A stretch of 64,000 nucleotides of DNA, from NCBI RefSeq assembly GCF_019345465.1, contig NZ_JAHKRC010000009.1:1-64000 (forward strand). Reading direction: 5' to 3'. This stretch comes from Pseudomonas sp. NKUCC02_KPG. GTDB taxonomy: Bacteria; Pseudomonadota; Gammaproteobacteria; Pseudomonadales; Pseudomonadaceae. Within the stretch, counting starts at the first letter, position 1, and every line of letters begins with the position of its first letter. This document shows positions 37,349 through 49,078 of the stretch, one piece after another. The translations under genes and the position numbers were made by a program. The notes beneath the pieces are model-generated. The model did not search any database. It worked only from the letters and a program-made list of their open reading frames with translations, and was not told the origin of the DNA.

Positions 37349-39283
37349 TTACGCCCTGAACTGCCCCAGGCTCGCCTTGAGCTGCGCCGCCAACCCGTCC
37401 AGCACCTTGCCGCTGGCCGTGGTCTGGGTCACGGCCTCGGCCGCACGCTCCGCCTGGGCATGGATCACCTCAACCCGCCCGCGCACCGCATACGCACCTT
37501 GTGCCTGATGCTCTGCCGCCTTGGTGGCCTCGCCAATGGCCGTGTGCACCTGTTCGACCGAGGTCTGTACGGTTTGCTGCAACTGAACGCTGCCACGCAG
37601 CACAGCCAACCCCTCATTGGCCTGACGCCCTGCCAGACCAATCGCCGCAACAGCCTCTTTCGCGCCCTGCTGCAATGCCACGATATGGGCCTGTATATCC
37701 CCTGTGGAGCTTTGGGTTTTGCTGGCCAGCGCCCGCACCTCATCTGCCACCACCGCAAAACCGCGCCCCGTCTCACCCGCCCGCGCCGCCTCGATGGCCG
37801 CGTTAAGTGCCAACAAGTTGGTTTGCTCGGCAATGCCGTGAATCACCGTCAGGACGACTTCGATCTGCTCGCTTTGTTGTGCCAGGCGCTCAATGACCTT
37901 GGCGCCCTCGCCTACCTGCCCTGCCAGCGCCTCGATCAGGCCGCCCACCTTGGCCGAGGTGCGAGTGTTTTCATCCGTGGCCTGACGGATATCGACCACC
38001 TGCTTGAGCGCAGCCTGCATTGCCTGGCTTTCGGACTGCGCCGCATCCGCCATGGTCGACAGCGCGTGCAGGCTTTGCGCGACTTCATCACGCTGTAGTT
38101 TCGCGGCAGCATCCGCGCCCGCGTTGCGCAGGGTCATCACGCCGATCTCGATGCCGGTGCGCTGCGCCACATCCCCCGCTTCACGCACGATGGGCTGCAG
38201 CTTGTCGACAAAGCGATTGACCGCCGCCGCCATGTCGCCGATTTCATCCTTGCTGTTCAGGCCCACACGCTTGGTCAAATCACCTTCGCCCGCGGCCAGA
38301 TCATCCAGGGCCGCAATCAGCAACAGCAACTTGTTGACCACACGCCGCCCCAGCACCACGGCCAGCAACAGCAACACCCCAAGGCCCACAACCGCCAGCC
38401 CCATGCCAATGCGCCAGCGCAAAGTGTCAGCCGCCTCGCGCACGGTTTGCGCGGTGTTGGCCTGCATCTGTGCCGCAGCAGCCTGCGCCGACTCCAGCCG
38501 CGCCCCCAGTGCCGCCGAACTGTCGCTGGCAGCGCCTTGCAGGCTCTCACCGACCAACTGCTCGCTGTTGACGATCAGGGTCGCAAAACGTTTATCGAGT
38601 GCGGCCAGATCCTGTTCAACCGAGGCAGTGGAAACCCCCATCAGTACTTTGCCGATTTCGACCCCATTCGGGTTGATGGACGCTTCGAGGTAGTACACCG
38701 ACGGATCGTGACGGGCCGCATCGAGAACTTTATCCAGCGCCCGCTCCCCCTTGCCCTTGGCCAGGAGGGTCTGGTTGATCGGGATATCGCGATTGAGGTA
38801 TCGAGTCAGATGTTGACCTGTAGCGTCGTCATACACCACGAACAACACATTGGGATTGCGCTGAGCGCGACGGGCGAAATCGGACAGCGTGGGCACGTCA
38901 TTGTCCCAGATGGCACGGGGCGCCACGGCGGCCAGCAATTGCGCCATGTCGTTGGCCGAATCCTGCAGGTTCTTCTCCAGCGCTTGCTTGAGTTGCATTT
39001 GCTCGTCTTTCAAGCGCGGTTCCAGGCCCGCGGTGAGACGCTGGCGGGTACTGGCAGACAGCGCTTCAAGGCTGCTTTTGACTTCACGGCCAGCCTGCTC
39101 CAGTTCGGCCGTCAGCTTTTGACTGTCAGCCCCCAGACGGGTGTCCAGATCGGACTCCAGAGCCGTCACCGTGCTGCGCGTCAGTGCGACAGCCACCAGC
39201 ACTTGCACCAAAAGAGCGATACCCAGGGTAACGAATACAGGCCGAAGCAGACGGCTTTGTAACAGTGAGAGAACGGCAGACAC
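37349..39283 (-). CDS. Methyl-accepting chemotaxis protein
   Basis: 644 residues with GTG start after GGAGG. A first membrane segment at about 15-35 and a second at about 295-320 enclose a large periplasmic region; a HAMP domain (about 320-375) leads to the signalling domain with hairpin tip [35 protein letters not shown] near 490-525. The sensor part has a coiled-coil segment and a dCache/PAS-like central portion ([32 protein letters not shown]). The ligand is unknown. A sigma-54-like promoter lies 60 bases upstream. Confidence 0.93.
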   Translation of the reverse strand: MSAVLSLLQSRLLRPVFVTLGIALLVQVLVAVALTRSTVTALESDLDTRLGADSQKLTAELEQAGREVKSSLEALSASTRQRLTAGLEPRLKDEQMQLKQALEKNLQDSANDMAQLLAAVAPRAIWDNDVPTLSDFARRAQRNPNVLFVVYDDATGQHLTRYLNRDIPINQTLLAKGKGERALDKVLDAARHDPSVYYLEASINPNGVEIGKVLMGVSTASVEQDLAALDKRFATLIVNSEQLVGESLQGAASDSSAALGARLESAQAAAAQMQANTAQTVREAADTLRWRIGMGLAVVGLGVLLLLAVVLGRRVVNKLLLLIAALDDLAAGEGDLTKRVGLNSKDEIGDMAAAVNRFVDKLQPIVREAGDVAQRTGIEIGVMTLRNAGADAAAKLQRDEVAQSLHALSTMADAAQSESQAMQAALKQVVDIRQATDENTRTSAKVGGLIEALAGQVGEGAKVIERLAQQSEQIEVVLTVIHGIAEQTNLLALNAAIEAARAGETGRGFAVVADEVRALASKTQSSTGDIQAHIVALQQGAKEAVAAIGLAGRQANEGLAVLRGSVQLQQTVQTSVEQVHTAIGEATKAAEHQAQGAYAVRGRVEVIHAQAERAAEAVTQTTASGKVLDGLAAQLKASLGQFRA

Positions 39284-39341
39284 AGAAAACCCTCCACTTA
39301 GGTGCCATTATTTTGATGGCACGCTTATTGACGGTTATCAC

Positions 39342-39357
39342 AGCAAGGGTCGTGCCG
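39342..39357 (-). promoter_or_regulatory. Sigma-54-like promoter of the chemoreceptor gene
   Basis: The minus strand reads CGGCACGACCCTTGCT, one mismatch from TGGCACG-N4-TTGCW, with GG and GC ten bases apart. It lies 59 bases before the GTG start, giving a leader of about 48 bases. Confidence 0.6.
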
Positions 39358-39374
39358 CACAACAGGCAGAAACA

Positions 39375-39400
39375 ACAAAAGGCCCCGAAGGGCCTTTTGT
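39375..39400. terminator. Intrinsic terminator after purA
   Basis: AAAAGGCCC-CGAA-GGGCCTTTTG hairpin with A and T runs on both sides, 17 bases past the purA stop. On the minus strand the T-run follows the stem. Confidence 0.85.
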
Positions 39401-39417
39401 TTTACATCGACAGCGAC

Positions 39418-40761
<1,344 letters not shown>

Positions 40762-41949
40762 TCAAGAAACCAGCGGCACTACTTGCCACAGGCCGTTCTG
40801 CTGAATCAATTGGCGGTCGCAGTCTGCCTCATGAGCGCCAGCCTGCTGTTGCCCAGGCAACGCCTGAACCACACGCTGACCTTCACTGCGAAGCTGGCAA
40901 ACCTGCTGCCAGAGTGCCGCGTCTGTGCTGTCAGGCATCCAGATACCGCCAGACGGTAGCTCGACTTCAGCACGCCCCAGGGTCACCAGGGTTTTCAGAT
41001 CGGTCGAGAAACCGGTAGCCGGACGGGCACGTCCGAAAACAGCACCGATATCGTCATAACGACCGCCCTGGGCGATGGAGTCCCCAACGCCCGGTACAAA
41101 GACCGCAAACACCACACCTGTGTGGTAGTGATAACCACGTAACTCACCCAGGTCAAAATACAGCGGCAACTGCGGGAAACGCACGGACAACCCCTCGGCA
41201 ATCGCCACCAGGTCATCCAGAGCAGCCAGCACGGGGGCCGGGGCCTTTGCCAGACGCTCACGCGCAGCAACCAGCACGTCGCGGCCGCCACACAAACTAA
41301 CCAATGCCTGAAGCATGCCTGCCAAATCAGCCGGCAAACCTTCGGTCAAGGCCGTTACTTCGTCGATCGCCTTGCGTTGCAGGGCGTCGAACAATTGTTG
41401 TTCCACTTCAACCGACAGGTTGGCCGCACGGGCCAGACCACGGTAAATACCAACATGCCCCAGGTCCATGTGCACATCCGGCACATCGGCCAGTTGCAGC
41501 ATCGCCAGCATCAGGCTGATGACTTCAACATCGCTGCTAGGGCTCGCATCGCCATACAACTCGGCACCCAACTGGATCGGGCTGCGCGAGGATGACAACG
41601 CACGCGGCTGCGCATGGAGCACGCTACCGGCGTAGCAAAGACGGCTTGGGCCTTCGCGACGCAGGGTATGCGCATCGATGCGCGCCACTTGCGGCGTGAT
41701 GTCGGCACGAAAACCCATCTGGCGACCCGTTTGCGGGTCAATAACCTTGAAGGTACGCAAGTCGAGATCCTGGCCAGCCCCTGTCAGCAGGGACTCCAGG
41801 TATTCGATATGCGGAGTGACGACGAACTCATAGCCCCAGCTCTGGAACAGATCCAACACCTGACGGCGCGCCACTTCGATGCGGGCTGCCTCAGGTGGAA
41901 GTACTTCTTCGATGCCATCTGGCAAGAGCCAGCGGTCTACCGTTGCCAT
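40762..41949 (-). CDS. hisZ: ATP phosphoribosyltransferase regulatory subunit
   Basis: 395 residues. A class II histidyl-tRNA-synthetase-like fold ([23 protein letters not shown] at the start, [17 protein letters not shown] near 80) without the tRNA-binding parts. HisZ joins short-form HisG to make the first enzyme of histidine synthesis and confers feedback by histidine. Its place beside purA and hfl is the normal pseudomonad one. GGGGAATGG precedes the ATG. Confidence 0.95.
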   Translation of the reverse strand: MATVDRWLLPDGIEEVLPPEAARIEVARRQVLDLFQSWGYEFVVTPHIEYLESLLTGAGQDLDLRTFKVIDPQTGRQMGFRADITPQVARIDAHTLRREGPSRLCYAGSVLHAQPRALSSSRSPIQLGAELYGDASPSSDVEVISLMLAMLQLADVPDVHMDLGHVGIYRGLARAANLSVEVEQQLFDALQRKAIDEVTALTEGLPADLAGMLQALVSLCGGRDVLVAARERLAKAPAPVLAALDDLVAIAEGLSVRFPQLPLYFDLGELRGYHYHTGVVFAVFVPGVGDSIAQGGRYDDIGAVFGRARPATGFSTDLKTLVTLGRAEVELPSGGIWMPDSTDAALWQQVCQLRSEGQRVVQALPGQQQAGAHEADCDRQLIQQNGLWQVVPLVS

Positions 41950-42262
41950 TACGCCATTCCCCTATGATCCGGGCGGCCAGCCAGCAGGCAAGCCTTGAGT
42001 AAAGCAGAACGTGGCTGCGTCTTGAACGCGCACAGCAAAAAAGCCCAAGCGACAGGCTTACACAGCACATTCCTCGAAAAATCTACCGATGCTGTAACAG
42101 CCATTCGGTCAATCAAACATGCAGACGCAAAAAAGCCGGGAATTTCCCGGCTGCCGCATCATACACCCGTTTTCTAAAAGGATCACCCCGCGAGGCCATT
42201 TGACCGCCCGGCGGAGTGAAAGCAGGGTCTGTGATGAACATGCCAACCCTTCTGAAAACAGT
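41950..42262. other. Gap between hisZ and hflC: two hairpins, no yjeT-like gene
   Basis: The stretch carries a terminator for the hfl operon at 42128-42152 (AGCCGGGAA/TTCCCGGCT with a T-run on the minus strand) and a weaker terminator-like hairpin at 42036-42059 (AAGCC/GGCTT, T-run on the minus strand). The small membrane gene yjeT (DUF2065), usually found here, is absent in all frames. The rest shows nothing clear. Confidence 0.7.
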
Positions 42263-42347
42263 GTGGGAGCGGGCTTGCTTGCGATGGCATCAACTCGATT
42301 TAGCAGACAGACCGAGTTGTTTGCATCGCGAGCAAGCCCGCTCCCAC
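42263..42347. repeat. Inverted repeat, family A, after hflC
   Basis: Arms GTGGGAGCGGGCTTGCTTGC and inverse, 18 bases past the hflC stop. Confidence 0.92.
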
Positions 42348-42365
42348 AGGTTTCAAGCGTTTTTA

Positions 42366-43241
42366 CTACTGTGCAGGCTTGGATTTTTCCAGGTAGCGGA
42401 AGAAATCGCTGCTTGGGTCCAGAACCAGTACGTCGCTCTTGTTCGCAAAGCTTTCGCGGTAAGCGCGCAGGCTGCGATAGAACTTGTAGAACTCTTGATC
42501 CTGACCATACGCCTTGGAGTAGATCGCAGCAGCCTGGGCATCACCATCACCGCGTGACTCTTCGGACTGGCGATAAGCCTCGGCCAAGAGTACGCGGGCC
42601 TGACGATCGGCGTCAGCACGAATGCCTTCTGCCAGCTCGTTACCCTTGGCGCGGTGCTCACGAGCTTCACGCTCACGCTCACTGCTCATACGCTCGAACA
42701 CGCTGCGGTTAACTTCCTTCGGCAGGTCGATAGCCTTGACCCGAACATCGAGAACTTCGATACCCAGCTCTTTTTCAGCCATTTTGTTCAGCGATGCAGT
42801 CAGTTCTGCCATCAGCGCATCGCGCTCACCGGACACAACTTCGTGCAATGTGCGCTTACCGAACTGGTCACGCAGACCCGATTCGAGACGACGCGACAAG
42901 CGCTCGTCAGCAACCTGCTTAAGACCCGAAGTCGCAGCGTAGAAGCGACCCGCATCTTTCACACGCCACTTGGCGAATGCATCAACCATTACTGCTTTCT
43001 TTTCCAGCGTCAGAAAACGCTGAGTCGGTGCGTCCAGCGTCATCAAGCGGCCATCAAACTTGCGCACCTGGTTGACGTAAGGAATCTTCACATGCAGACC
43101 CGGCGGAACATCGTCCTGAACCACACGGCCAAAGCGCAACATAACGGCACGTTCGGTTTGTGAAACGATGTAGAAGCTGTTCCAGGCAACAATCGCCACG
43201 ACAACGGCAACAATAAGGGCGATCAGCGATTTATTGCTCAT
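42366..43241 (-). CDS. hflC: Protease modulator HflC
   Basis: 291 residues with an N-terminal membrane anchor (SLIALIVAVVVAIVAW) and a band-7/SPFH domain (about 20-200), then a long charged helix (ERMSSEREREAREHRAKGNELAEGIRADADRQA). With HflK it makes the large cage around FtsH and limits its proteolysis of membrane proteins. Its ATG overlaps the hflK stop by one base (TGATG). Last gene of the hflX-hflK-hflC group. Confidence 0.96.
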   Translation of the reverse strand: MSNKSLIALIVAVVVAIVAWNSFYIVSQTERAVMLRFGRVVQDDVPPGLHVKIPYVNQVRKFDGRLMTLDAPTQRFLTLEKKAVMVDAFAKWRVKDAGRFYAATSGLKQVADERLSRRLESGLRDQFGKRTLHEVVSGERDALMAELTASLNKMAEKELGIEVLDVRVKAIDLPKEVNRSVFERMSSEREREAREHRAKGNELAEGIRADADRQARVLLAEAYRQSEESRGDGDAQAAAIYSKAYGQDQEFYKFYRSLRAYRESFANKSDVLVLDPSSDFFRYLEKSKPAQ

Positions 43242-44422
43242 CAGCGACTCTCCCTGGTACGCGGTGGTGTCGGCATTTCCGACTTGGCATGGGATGCCGA
43301 GTCGTTATTGCCCGCCGCAGCTGCCGAACCCGTTGCCGGGTTGCTGCCATTACGGCCTTCGATCATTTTGTCCAATGGCAAGTACAGCAAGTTGCTCTGG
43401 CCGTTTTTGTTGCCGGTCACGAGTACTTTGCTGGTGTTGCTGAAGACATCCTGCATGGTGTCCAGGTACAGACGATCACGCGTTACATCCGGAGCCTTGC
43501 GATACTCGGCAACCAGTTTGGTAAAACGGTCGGCTTCACCCTTGGCACGAGAAATCACTTCATCACGATAGCCGTTGGCGTTTTCGATGATGCGCTGGGC
43601 CTGACCGCGCGCTTCCGGCACCACGCCATTGGCGTAGCTTTCTGCCTGGTTGCGGGCACGCTGCTCGTCTTCACGGGCACGGATCACGTCATCAAAGGCT
43701 TCCTGTACTTCACGCGGTGCCGCTGCGTTTTGTACGTTGACCTGAGTGACGGTGATACCGGTCTTGTAGGTATCCAGGAAGCGCTGCAAGCGTTCCTTGA
43801 TGTCTACAGCCATCTGCTCACGACCTTCGGTCAACACCTGATCCATCGCCGTGGAACCCACGACGTGACGCAAGGCGCTTTCGGTAGCCTGTTGCAAGCT
43901 GACTTCCGGTTGATCAACGTTCAACACGAAATCACGCAGGTTGCTGATTTTGTACTGCACGGTCAGCGGTACTTCGACGATGTTCTCGTCTTCAGTCAGC
44001 ATTTGACCCTGCTTGGTGTACGCACGCTCACGCGTCACGTTCTCCATGTACTTTTTATCGAACGGCGGGAAGTAGATGTTCAGACCCGGCCCAACGGTGT
44101 CGTAGTACTTGCCCAGGCGCAGCACGACGGCTTGCTCCTGCTCATCGACTACATAAACAGCGCTGTACAGCCAGGCAGCCGCCAGTACGACAAGGCCGAT
44201 GCCGAGCAGGCCGTAACCGGCGCCCTTGCCATTCGAACCACCATCACTGCCGCTACCGCCAGTACGTTTTTTCCCACCACCGAACAACCCATTCAGGCTT
44301 TCCTGCAGCTTTCGGAAGGCCTCGTCGAGATCTGGTGGTCCCTTGCGGTCGCCATTATTAGGGCGTTTTCCACCCCAAGGATCTTGATTATTCGAGTTGC
44401 CACCCGGCTCATTCCAAGCCAT
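43241..44422 (-). CDS. hflK: FtsH protease regulator HflK
   Basis: 393 residues from the ATG at 44422 (MAWNEPGGNSNNQDPWGGK) with GGAG upstream. A Gly/Asn-rich cytoplasmic head, a membrane segment at about 75-95 (YGLLGIGLVVLAAAWLYSAVYVV), and an SPFH domain with EQEQAVVLRLGKYYDTVGPGLNIY. It assembles with HflC. The head is the part that distinguishes HflK from HflC. Confidence 0.96.
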   Translation of the reverse strand: MAWNEPGGNSNNQDPWGGKRPNNGDRKGPPDLDEAFRKLQESLNGLFGGGKKRTGGSGSDGGSNGKGAGYGLLGIGLVVLAAAWLYSAVYVVDEQEQAVVLRLGKYYDTVGPGLNIYFPPFDKKYMENVTRERAYTKQGQMLTEDENIVEVPLTVQYKISNLRDFVLNVDQPEVSLQQATESALRHVVGSTAMDQVLTEGREQMAVDIKERLQRFLDTYKTGITVTQVNVQNAAAPREVQEAFDDVIRAREDEQRARNQAESYANGVVPEARGQAQRIIENANGYRDEVISRAKGEADRFTKLVAEYRKAPDVTRDRLYLDTMQDVFSNTSKVLVTGNKNGQSNLLYLPLDKMIEGRNGSNPATGSAAAAGNNDSASHAKSEMPTPPRTRESR

Positions 44423-44518
44423 AGCGCTCTCCATCTGATAAAGCAAAGACGCGCCCACGGCGCGCCGACCAATGCTACAGAATGCCTATCACAGCGGCAC
44501 AGCCGCTTTGCGAGGCTT

Positions 44519-45820
44519 TTATTGCAAAGTGTGTTCTTCGATGAATTCCAGCGGCTGCATCCCTTCGCGGCTGACCAAGCGATTCAACTCGGCTCGCGGC
44601 AGGCGTACGTCCAACAGACTGGAGCCCTCATCGTCATGCTCTTCCTTTTGCACAACCCCCAGTTCGAAGAACTGTGCACGCAGTCGAGCAAAACGTTGCG
44701 GCAAGCGCAAGGTGCCAACAAACAAATCATTGCCCAGCAACTCGGCGATGGCCTGTTCAAGCAACTCCAACCCTTGACCATCACGGGCCGACAACCAGAC
44801 CCGCTGCGGCTTGCCATCGGCATCACGCTGGATCTGCGGCTCGACACCTTCAAGCAAATCGATTTTGTTGTAGACCTCGAGAATCGGCAAGTCCTGCGCA
44901 CCAATTTCGCCCAGCACCACCATCACCTGCTCGATCTGAGCCATGCGCTCAGGTTCGTGCGCATCAATCACATGCAGCAGCAAATCGGAATTGCTCGACT
45001 CTTCGAGCGTAGACCGGAAAGCTTCAACTAGCTTGTGCGGAAGATGGCGAATGAAGCCCACGGTATCGGCCAGTACGATCGGCCCCAGATCGCCCAGATC
45101 AAGGCGGCGCAAGGTCGGATCGAGCGTGGCGAACAACTGGTCAGCGGCGAATACGTCAGAGCCGGTGACCTTGTTGAACAGCGTGGATTTGCCGGCGTTG
45201 GTATAGCCCACCAGCGACACCGTAGGAATATCGGCGCGCTGGCGGCCTCGACGGGATTGCTCCCGTTGACTGCGGACTTTTTTCAGGCGGGCTTTGATCT
45301 GGCTGATGCGTACACGCAACAGACGGCGGTCGGTTTCGAGCTGGGTTTCACCCGGCCCGCGCATGCCAATGCCGCCACCCTGACGCTCAAGGTGAGTCCA
45401 GCCACGCACAAGACGCGTGCTCATGTGGTCAAGCTGGGCCAGTTCGACCTGCAGCTTACCTTCATGGGTACGGGCGCGTTGAGCGAAGATATCGAGAATC
45501 AGCCCGGTACGATCAAGCACGCGACACTCGAAAACTCGTTCGAGGTTACGTTCCTGACTGGGCGTGAGCACGTGATTGAAAATCACGATGTCTACCTTCT
45601 CGGCCTTGACCAGGTCGCGCAACTCCTCGACCTTGCCACTGCCAATCAGGTATTTGGCCGATGGCCGATGACGCGGCACGTTAAAAAACGCGACGGTATC
45701 GGCGCCAGCCGACACAGCTAACTCCTGGAACTCCTGCGGATCTTCGCGCGCCTCAGGGTCCTGTCCTTCCAAGTGAACGAGGATTGCTCGCTCACCACCA
45801 CCGTGGCGCTCAAAGAACAA
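44519..45820 (-). CDS. hflX: Ribosome-splitting GTPase HflX
   Basis: 433 residues with a TTG start (FFERHGGGERAILVHLEG) preceded by AGGAG, as in other pseudomonads. N-terminal HflX domain with RHRPSAKYLIGSGK and GPGETQLETDRR, then a GTPase with GYTNAGKSTLFN near 207, DTVGFIRHLPH near 253 and NKID near 320. It binds the 50S subunit and rescues stalled ribosomes under stress. It lies 13 bases after hfq. Confidence 0.96.
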   Translation of the reverse strand: MFFERHGGGERAILVHLEGQDPEAREDPQEFQELAVSAGADTVAFFNVPRHRPSAKYLIGSGKVEELRDLVKAEKVDIVIFNHVLTPSQERNLERVFECRVLDRTGLILDIFAQRARTHEGKLQVELAQLDHMSTRLVRGWTHLERQGGGIGMRGPGETQLETDRRLLRVRISQIKARLKKVRSQREQSRRGRQRADIPTVSLVGYTNAGKSTLFNKVTGSDVFAADQLFATLDPTLRRLDLGDLGPIVLADTVGFIRHLPHKLVEAFRSTLEESSNSDLLLHVIDAHEPERMAQIEQVMVVLGEIGAQDLPILEVYNKIDLLEGVEPQIQRDADGKPQRVWLSARDGQGLELLEQAIAELLGNDLFVGTLRLPQRFARLRAQFFELGVVQKEEHDDEGSSLLDVRLPRAELNRLVSREGMQPLEFIEEHTLQ

Positions 45821-45833
45821 AGGATGCTCCTAT

Positions 45834-46094
45834 TTAGGCGTTACCTGGTTCAGCGTCTGCCAGATCCGATTCAGTTGCGCTAGGCAGACGAATTGGACGT
45901 ACTGGTACGACTGTCGAAATTGCGTGTTTGTAAACCATTTGGCTGACGGTGTTTTTCAGCAGAATCACGAACTGGTCGAAAGACTCGATGGTCCCCTGCA
46001 GCTTGATCCCGTTGACCAGGTAGATGGAAACGCCAACCTTCTCTTTACGCAAAGTATTCAAGTAAGGGTCTTGTAGCGAATGCCCTTTTGACAT
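45834..46094 (-). CDS. hfq: RNA chaperone Hfq
   Basis: 86 residues from the ATG at 46094 ([29 protein letters not shown]), which has AGGAG upstream; a longer frame to 46130 is not supported. Sm1 motif is at about residues 20-50 and Sm2 KHAISTVVP near 57-65. The hexamer pairs small RNAs with mRNAs and, in pseudomonads, binds A-rich repressor targets with Crc. The C-terminal tail is short, as usual for the genus. Confidence 0.98.
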   Translation of the reverse strand: MSKGHSLQDPYLNTLRKEKVGVSIYLVNGIKLQGTIESFDQFVILLKNTVSQMVYKHAISTVVPVRPIRLPSATESDLADAEPGNA

Positions 46095-46184
46095 ATGCCG
46101 CACTCCTGTAAGGATAAAAAATAGAAACAAAAATTAGATGACCGCTGTCGCCACATCCATAGGATAGACGGCATTTGCCAAGAC

Positions 46185-47165
46185 TCAGCTCAATATGGAG
46201 ACCGATTCCAGGTATTTCAAGGCTCGTGGCAGATTGTCGCAGTCCAGACTGTCCAGCCAATGCAGGTCGTCCCAACTGCGCAACCAGGTGAACTGACGCT
46301 TGGCCAGCTGGCGCGTGGCAATGATGCCGCGCTCCTGCATCTGCGCCGCTGTCAGCTTGCCGTCCAGGTAATCCCAGACTTGGCGGTAACCTACAGCACG
46401 TATAGACGGCAACCCGGCATGCAGGTCACTTCTACGGCGCAGGCTTATGACCTCGTCAATGAACCCCTGTTCCAGCATCTGCCCGAATCTTAGTGCAATT
46501 CGCTCATGCAGCACCTGACGGTTCGCCGGAGCGATGGCCAGATTCGCGACAGTATAGGGCAATTGGCTGTGCCCAGAAGCCGCTGCTTTAGTCGTTTGCT
46601 CAGATTGTTTTTGCCGGTGGGCCGTCACACTCATGCCACTGACCCGATAAACCTCCAGCGCCCGCGTCAGACGCTGAGGATCATTGGGGTGAATCCGCGC
46701 TGCAGACTCCGGGTCGATGGCCGCCAGCTGGTCGTGCAAGGCTTGCCAGCCAAGGCGTTGAGCCTCTTCTTCGAGCTGCGCACGCACCTCGGGATCGGCC
46801 GGGGGCATGTCTGCCAGGCCGTCGATCAGTGCTTTGTAATACAGCATGGTGCCGCCCACCAGCAGCGGAATATTGCCGCGCGCGGTGATTTCGGCCATTG
46901 CCTTGAGTGCGTCGCGGCGAAAATCAGCTGCCGAATAGCTCTCAGCCGGGTCGAGAATATCGATCAACTGATGAGGGTGGGCAGCCAGAATTTCTTTCTC
47001 CGGCTTGGCCGTACCGATATCCATACTGCGATAGACCAGTGCCGAATCGACACTGATCAGCTCGCACGGCAGCACCTTGGTCAGCTCGATGGCCAGATCG
47101 GTCTTGCCGGCAGCCGTCGGCCCCATCAGAAAAATGGCCGGGGGTAAAACGTTGGAACCTGTCAT
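46185..47165 (-). CDS. miaA: tRNA dimethylallyltransferase
   Basis: 326 residues from the ATG at 47165. P-loop [14 protein letters not shown] near residue 14, [16 protein letters not shown] near 42, and [15 protein letters not shown] near 105. It adds the dimethylallyl group to A37 of tRNAs that read codons starting with U. The ATG lies in the mutL stop (TGATG), so the two are coupled. Confidence 0.97.
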   Translation of the reverse strand: MTGSNVLPPAIFLMGPTAAGKTDLAIELTKVLPCELISVDSALVYRSMDIGTAKPEKEILAAHPHQLIDILDPAESYSAADFRRDALKAMAEITARGNIPLLVGGTMLYYKALIDGLADMPPADPEVRAQLEEEAQRLGWQALHDQLAAIDPESAARIHPNDPQRLTRALEVYRVSGMSVTAHRQKQSEQTTKAAASGHSQLPYTVANLAIAPANRQVLHERIALRFGQMLEQGFIDEVISLRRRSDLHAGLPSIRAVGYRQVWDYLDGKLTAAQMQERGIIATRQLAKRQFTWLRSWDDLHWLDSLDCDNLPRALKYLESVSILS

Positions 47166-49078
47166 CAGCGACCGCGCAAAAAGAGTTTGTCCAAGTCGTC
47201 CAGGCCCATTTGGGTCCAGGTGGGACGACCATGATTGCACTGACCACTGCGCTCGGTGTTTTCCATGTCACGCAACAGGCCGTTCATTTCCGGGATCGCC
47301 AAACGGCGATTGGCCCGGATCGCACCGTGGCAGGCCATGGTGCCAAGCAGCTCATTGAGATGCGCCTGAATCCGGTCACTGGTGCCGTATTCCATCAGGT
47401 CGGCCAGTACGTCATGGACCAGGCGCTGAGCCTCAGCCTGCTTGAGCAGGGCCGGGATCTGGCGGATAGCCAGGGTTTCCGGGCCAAGGCGCTGCAGCTC
47501 AAAGCCCAGGCGCTGGAACCACTCGGCGTGCTCTTCTGCACAGTCGGCTTCACGCTGACTGACTGCAATCGATTCCGGCACCAGCAGCGGCTGACCACTC
47601 AAGCCTGCGCTGGCCATGGCGATTTTCAGGCGCTCATACATGATGCGTTCGTGGGCCGCGTGCATATCCACCAGCACCAGTCCCTGGGCGTTTTCAGCAA
47701 GGATATAAATGCCCTTGAGTTGCGCCAGCGCAAAGCCCAACGGCGGGATATCACCCTGCCCGTCCGGCAAGGGTGCAGCATTGGCCTCGGGCAATGGCGC
47801 GAAAAACTCGCGATAGGCATTGCGCGCTTCTTCGACAGGAACTGAAGGCGCCGAAGACTGCGGCCGGTACTGATACTGATAACCCGCACCGGCACCCGAG
47901 CCTGCGACATGCTGACCAGGCGCCGCTTGCGGCTGCTCCAGTACGTTGGCTGCCAGGCGAATTTCACCTTGCGGACCAAACTCACCGGCGTCGAGCCCCG
48001 TAGGGCGTTCGGCACCGGGCACAGGCGCAGGAGCGGCCAGTTGGTCTTCCGGACGCACATCACCCAAGGCGCGATGCAACGTGCCATACAAAAAGTCATG
48101 CACCATGCGCCCGTCACGGAAGCGCACTTCGTGCTTGGTCGGGTGGACGTTGACGTCGACAACCGAAGGGTCGACTTCAAAAAACAGGACAAAGGTCGGA
48201 TGACGACCGTTGAACAGCACATCGCGATAAGCCTGGCGCACCGCATGGGCCACCAGCTTGTCGCGTACCGCACGGCCATTCACATAGAAATACTGCAAGT
48301 CAGCCTGGCTGCGCGAGAAAGTCGGCAGACCCACCCAGCCCCACAAATGCAGGCCATTGCGCTCGATCTCGATCGGTAGCGCCTGCTCCAGGAACGCCGA
48401 GCCGCACACCGCCGCCACACGTCGGGCGCGGGCAGTATCGTCCCGGGCTTCATGCAGATTGAGGATGGTTTTACCGTTGTGTCGCAAATTGAACGCCACA
48501 TCAAACCGGGCCAGCGCCAGGCGCTTGATCACTTCTTGCAGATGATCGAATTCGGTTTTTTCGGTTTTAAGAAATTTTCGCCGCGCCGGGGTATTGAAAA
48601 ACAGGTCACGTACTTCAACCGAGGTGCCGACCGGATGTGCCGCCGGTTGCACCCGGGGTGCCATGTCGCGGCCTTCAGTCTCGACCTGCCAGGCCTGATC
48701 GGCACCACGGGTGCGCGAAGTCAGGGTCAGGCGGGCAACGGAGCTGATGGAAGCCAGGGCCTCACCGCGAAAACCCAGGCTCATCACCCGCTCAAGGTCT
48801 TCAAGATCACGAATCTTGCTCGTGGCGTGACGCGCCAGTGCCAGCGGCAAGTCGTCGCTGGAAATACCGCTGCCATCGTCACGCACCCGTAGCAGCTTGA
48901 TCCCGGCCTGCTCCACATCCACGTCAATGCGCTTGGCGCCCGAGTCGAGGCTGTTTTCCAGCAACTCTTTGATCACCGATGCCGGACGCTCAACCACTTC
49001 GCCAGCAGCAATCTGGTTGGCCAGGCGCGGGCTGAGCAGTTCAATCCGCGCGCTGCTGTTCAAGACGCCGTCACTCAT
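47165..49078 (-). CDS. mutL: DNA mismatch repair protein MutL
   Basis: 637 residues. GHKL ATPase motifs [12 protein letters not shown] near residue 35, VRDDGSGI near 60 and [14 protein letters not shown] near 95; a variable Pro/Ala-rich linker at about 330-430; and a C-terminal dimerisation/endonuclease domain. The metal-binding motif reads [12 protein letters not shown] near 465, with Met in place of the usual Gln, and is otherwise intact, so nicking activity is likely. It links MutS recognition to excision. Start overlaps the amiB stop by one base. Confidence 0.97.
   Translation of the reverse strand: MSDGVLNSSARIELLSPRLANQIAAGEVVERPASVIKELLENSLDSGAKRIDVDVEQAGIKLLRVRDDGSGISSDDLPLALARHATSKIRDLEDLERVMSLGFRGEALASISSVARLTLTSRTRGADQAWQVETEGRDMAPRVQPAAHPVGTSVEVRDLFFNTPARRKFLKTEKTEFDHLQEVIKRLALARFDVAFNLRHNGKTILNLHEARDDTARARRVAAVCGSAFLEQALPIEIERNGLHLWGWVGLPTFSRSQADLQYFYVNGRAVRDKLVAHAVRQAYRDVLFNGRHPTFVLFFEVDPSVVDVNVHPTKHEVRFRDGRMVHDFLYGTLHRALGDVRPEDQLAAPAPVPGAERPTGLDAGEFGPQGEIRLAANVLEQPQAAPGQHVAGSGAGAGYQYQYRPQSSAPSVPVEEARNAYREFFAPLPEANAAPLPDGQGDIPPLGFALAQLKGIYILAENAQGLVLVDMHAAHERIMYERLKIAMASAGLSGQPLLVPESIAVSQREADCAEEHAEWFQRLGFELQRLGPETLAIRQIPALLKQAEAQRLVHDVLADLMEYGTSDRIQAHLNELLGTMACHGAIRANRRLAIPEMNGLLRDMENTERSGQCNHGRPTWTQMGLDDLDKLFLRGR

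Noticed and set aside
39317..39332. Sigma-54-like TGGCACGCTTATTGAC on the + strand
   Set aside because: The invariant GC at -12 is GA, and no + strand gene follows.
42119..42240. 42-codon minus-strand frame between hflC and hisZ as a remnant of yjeT
   Set aside because: It runs through the hfl terminator hairpin and its translation is not hydrophobic as DUF2065 proteins are.
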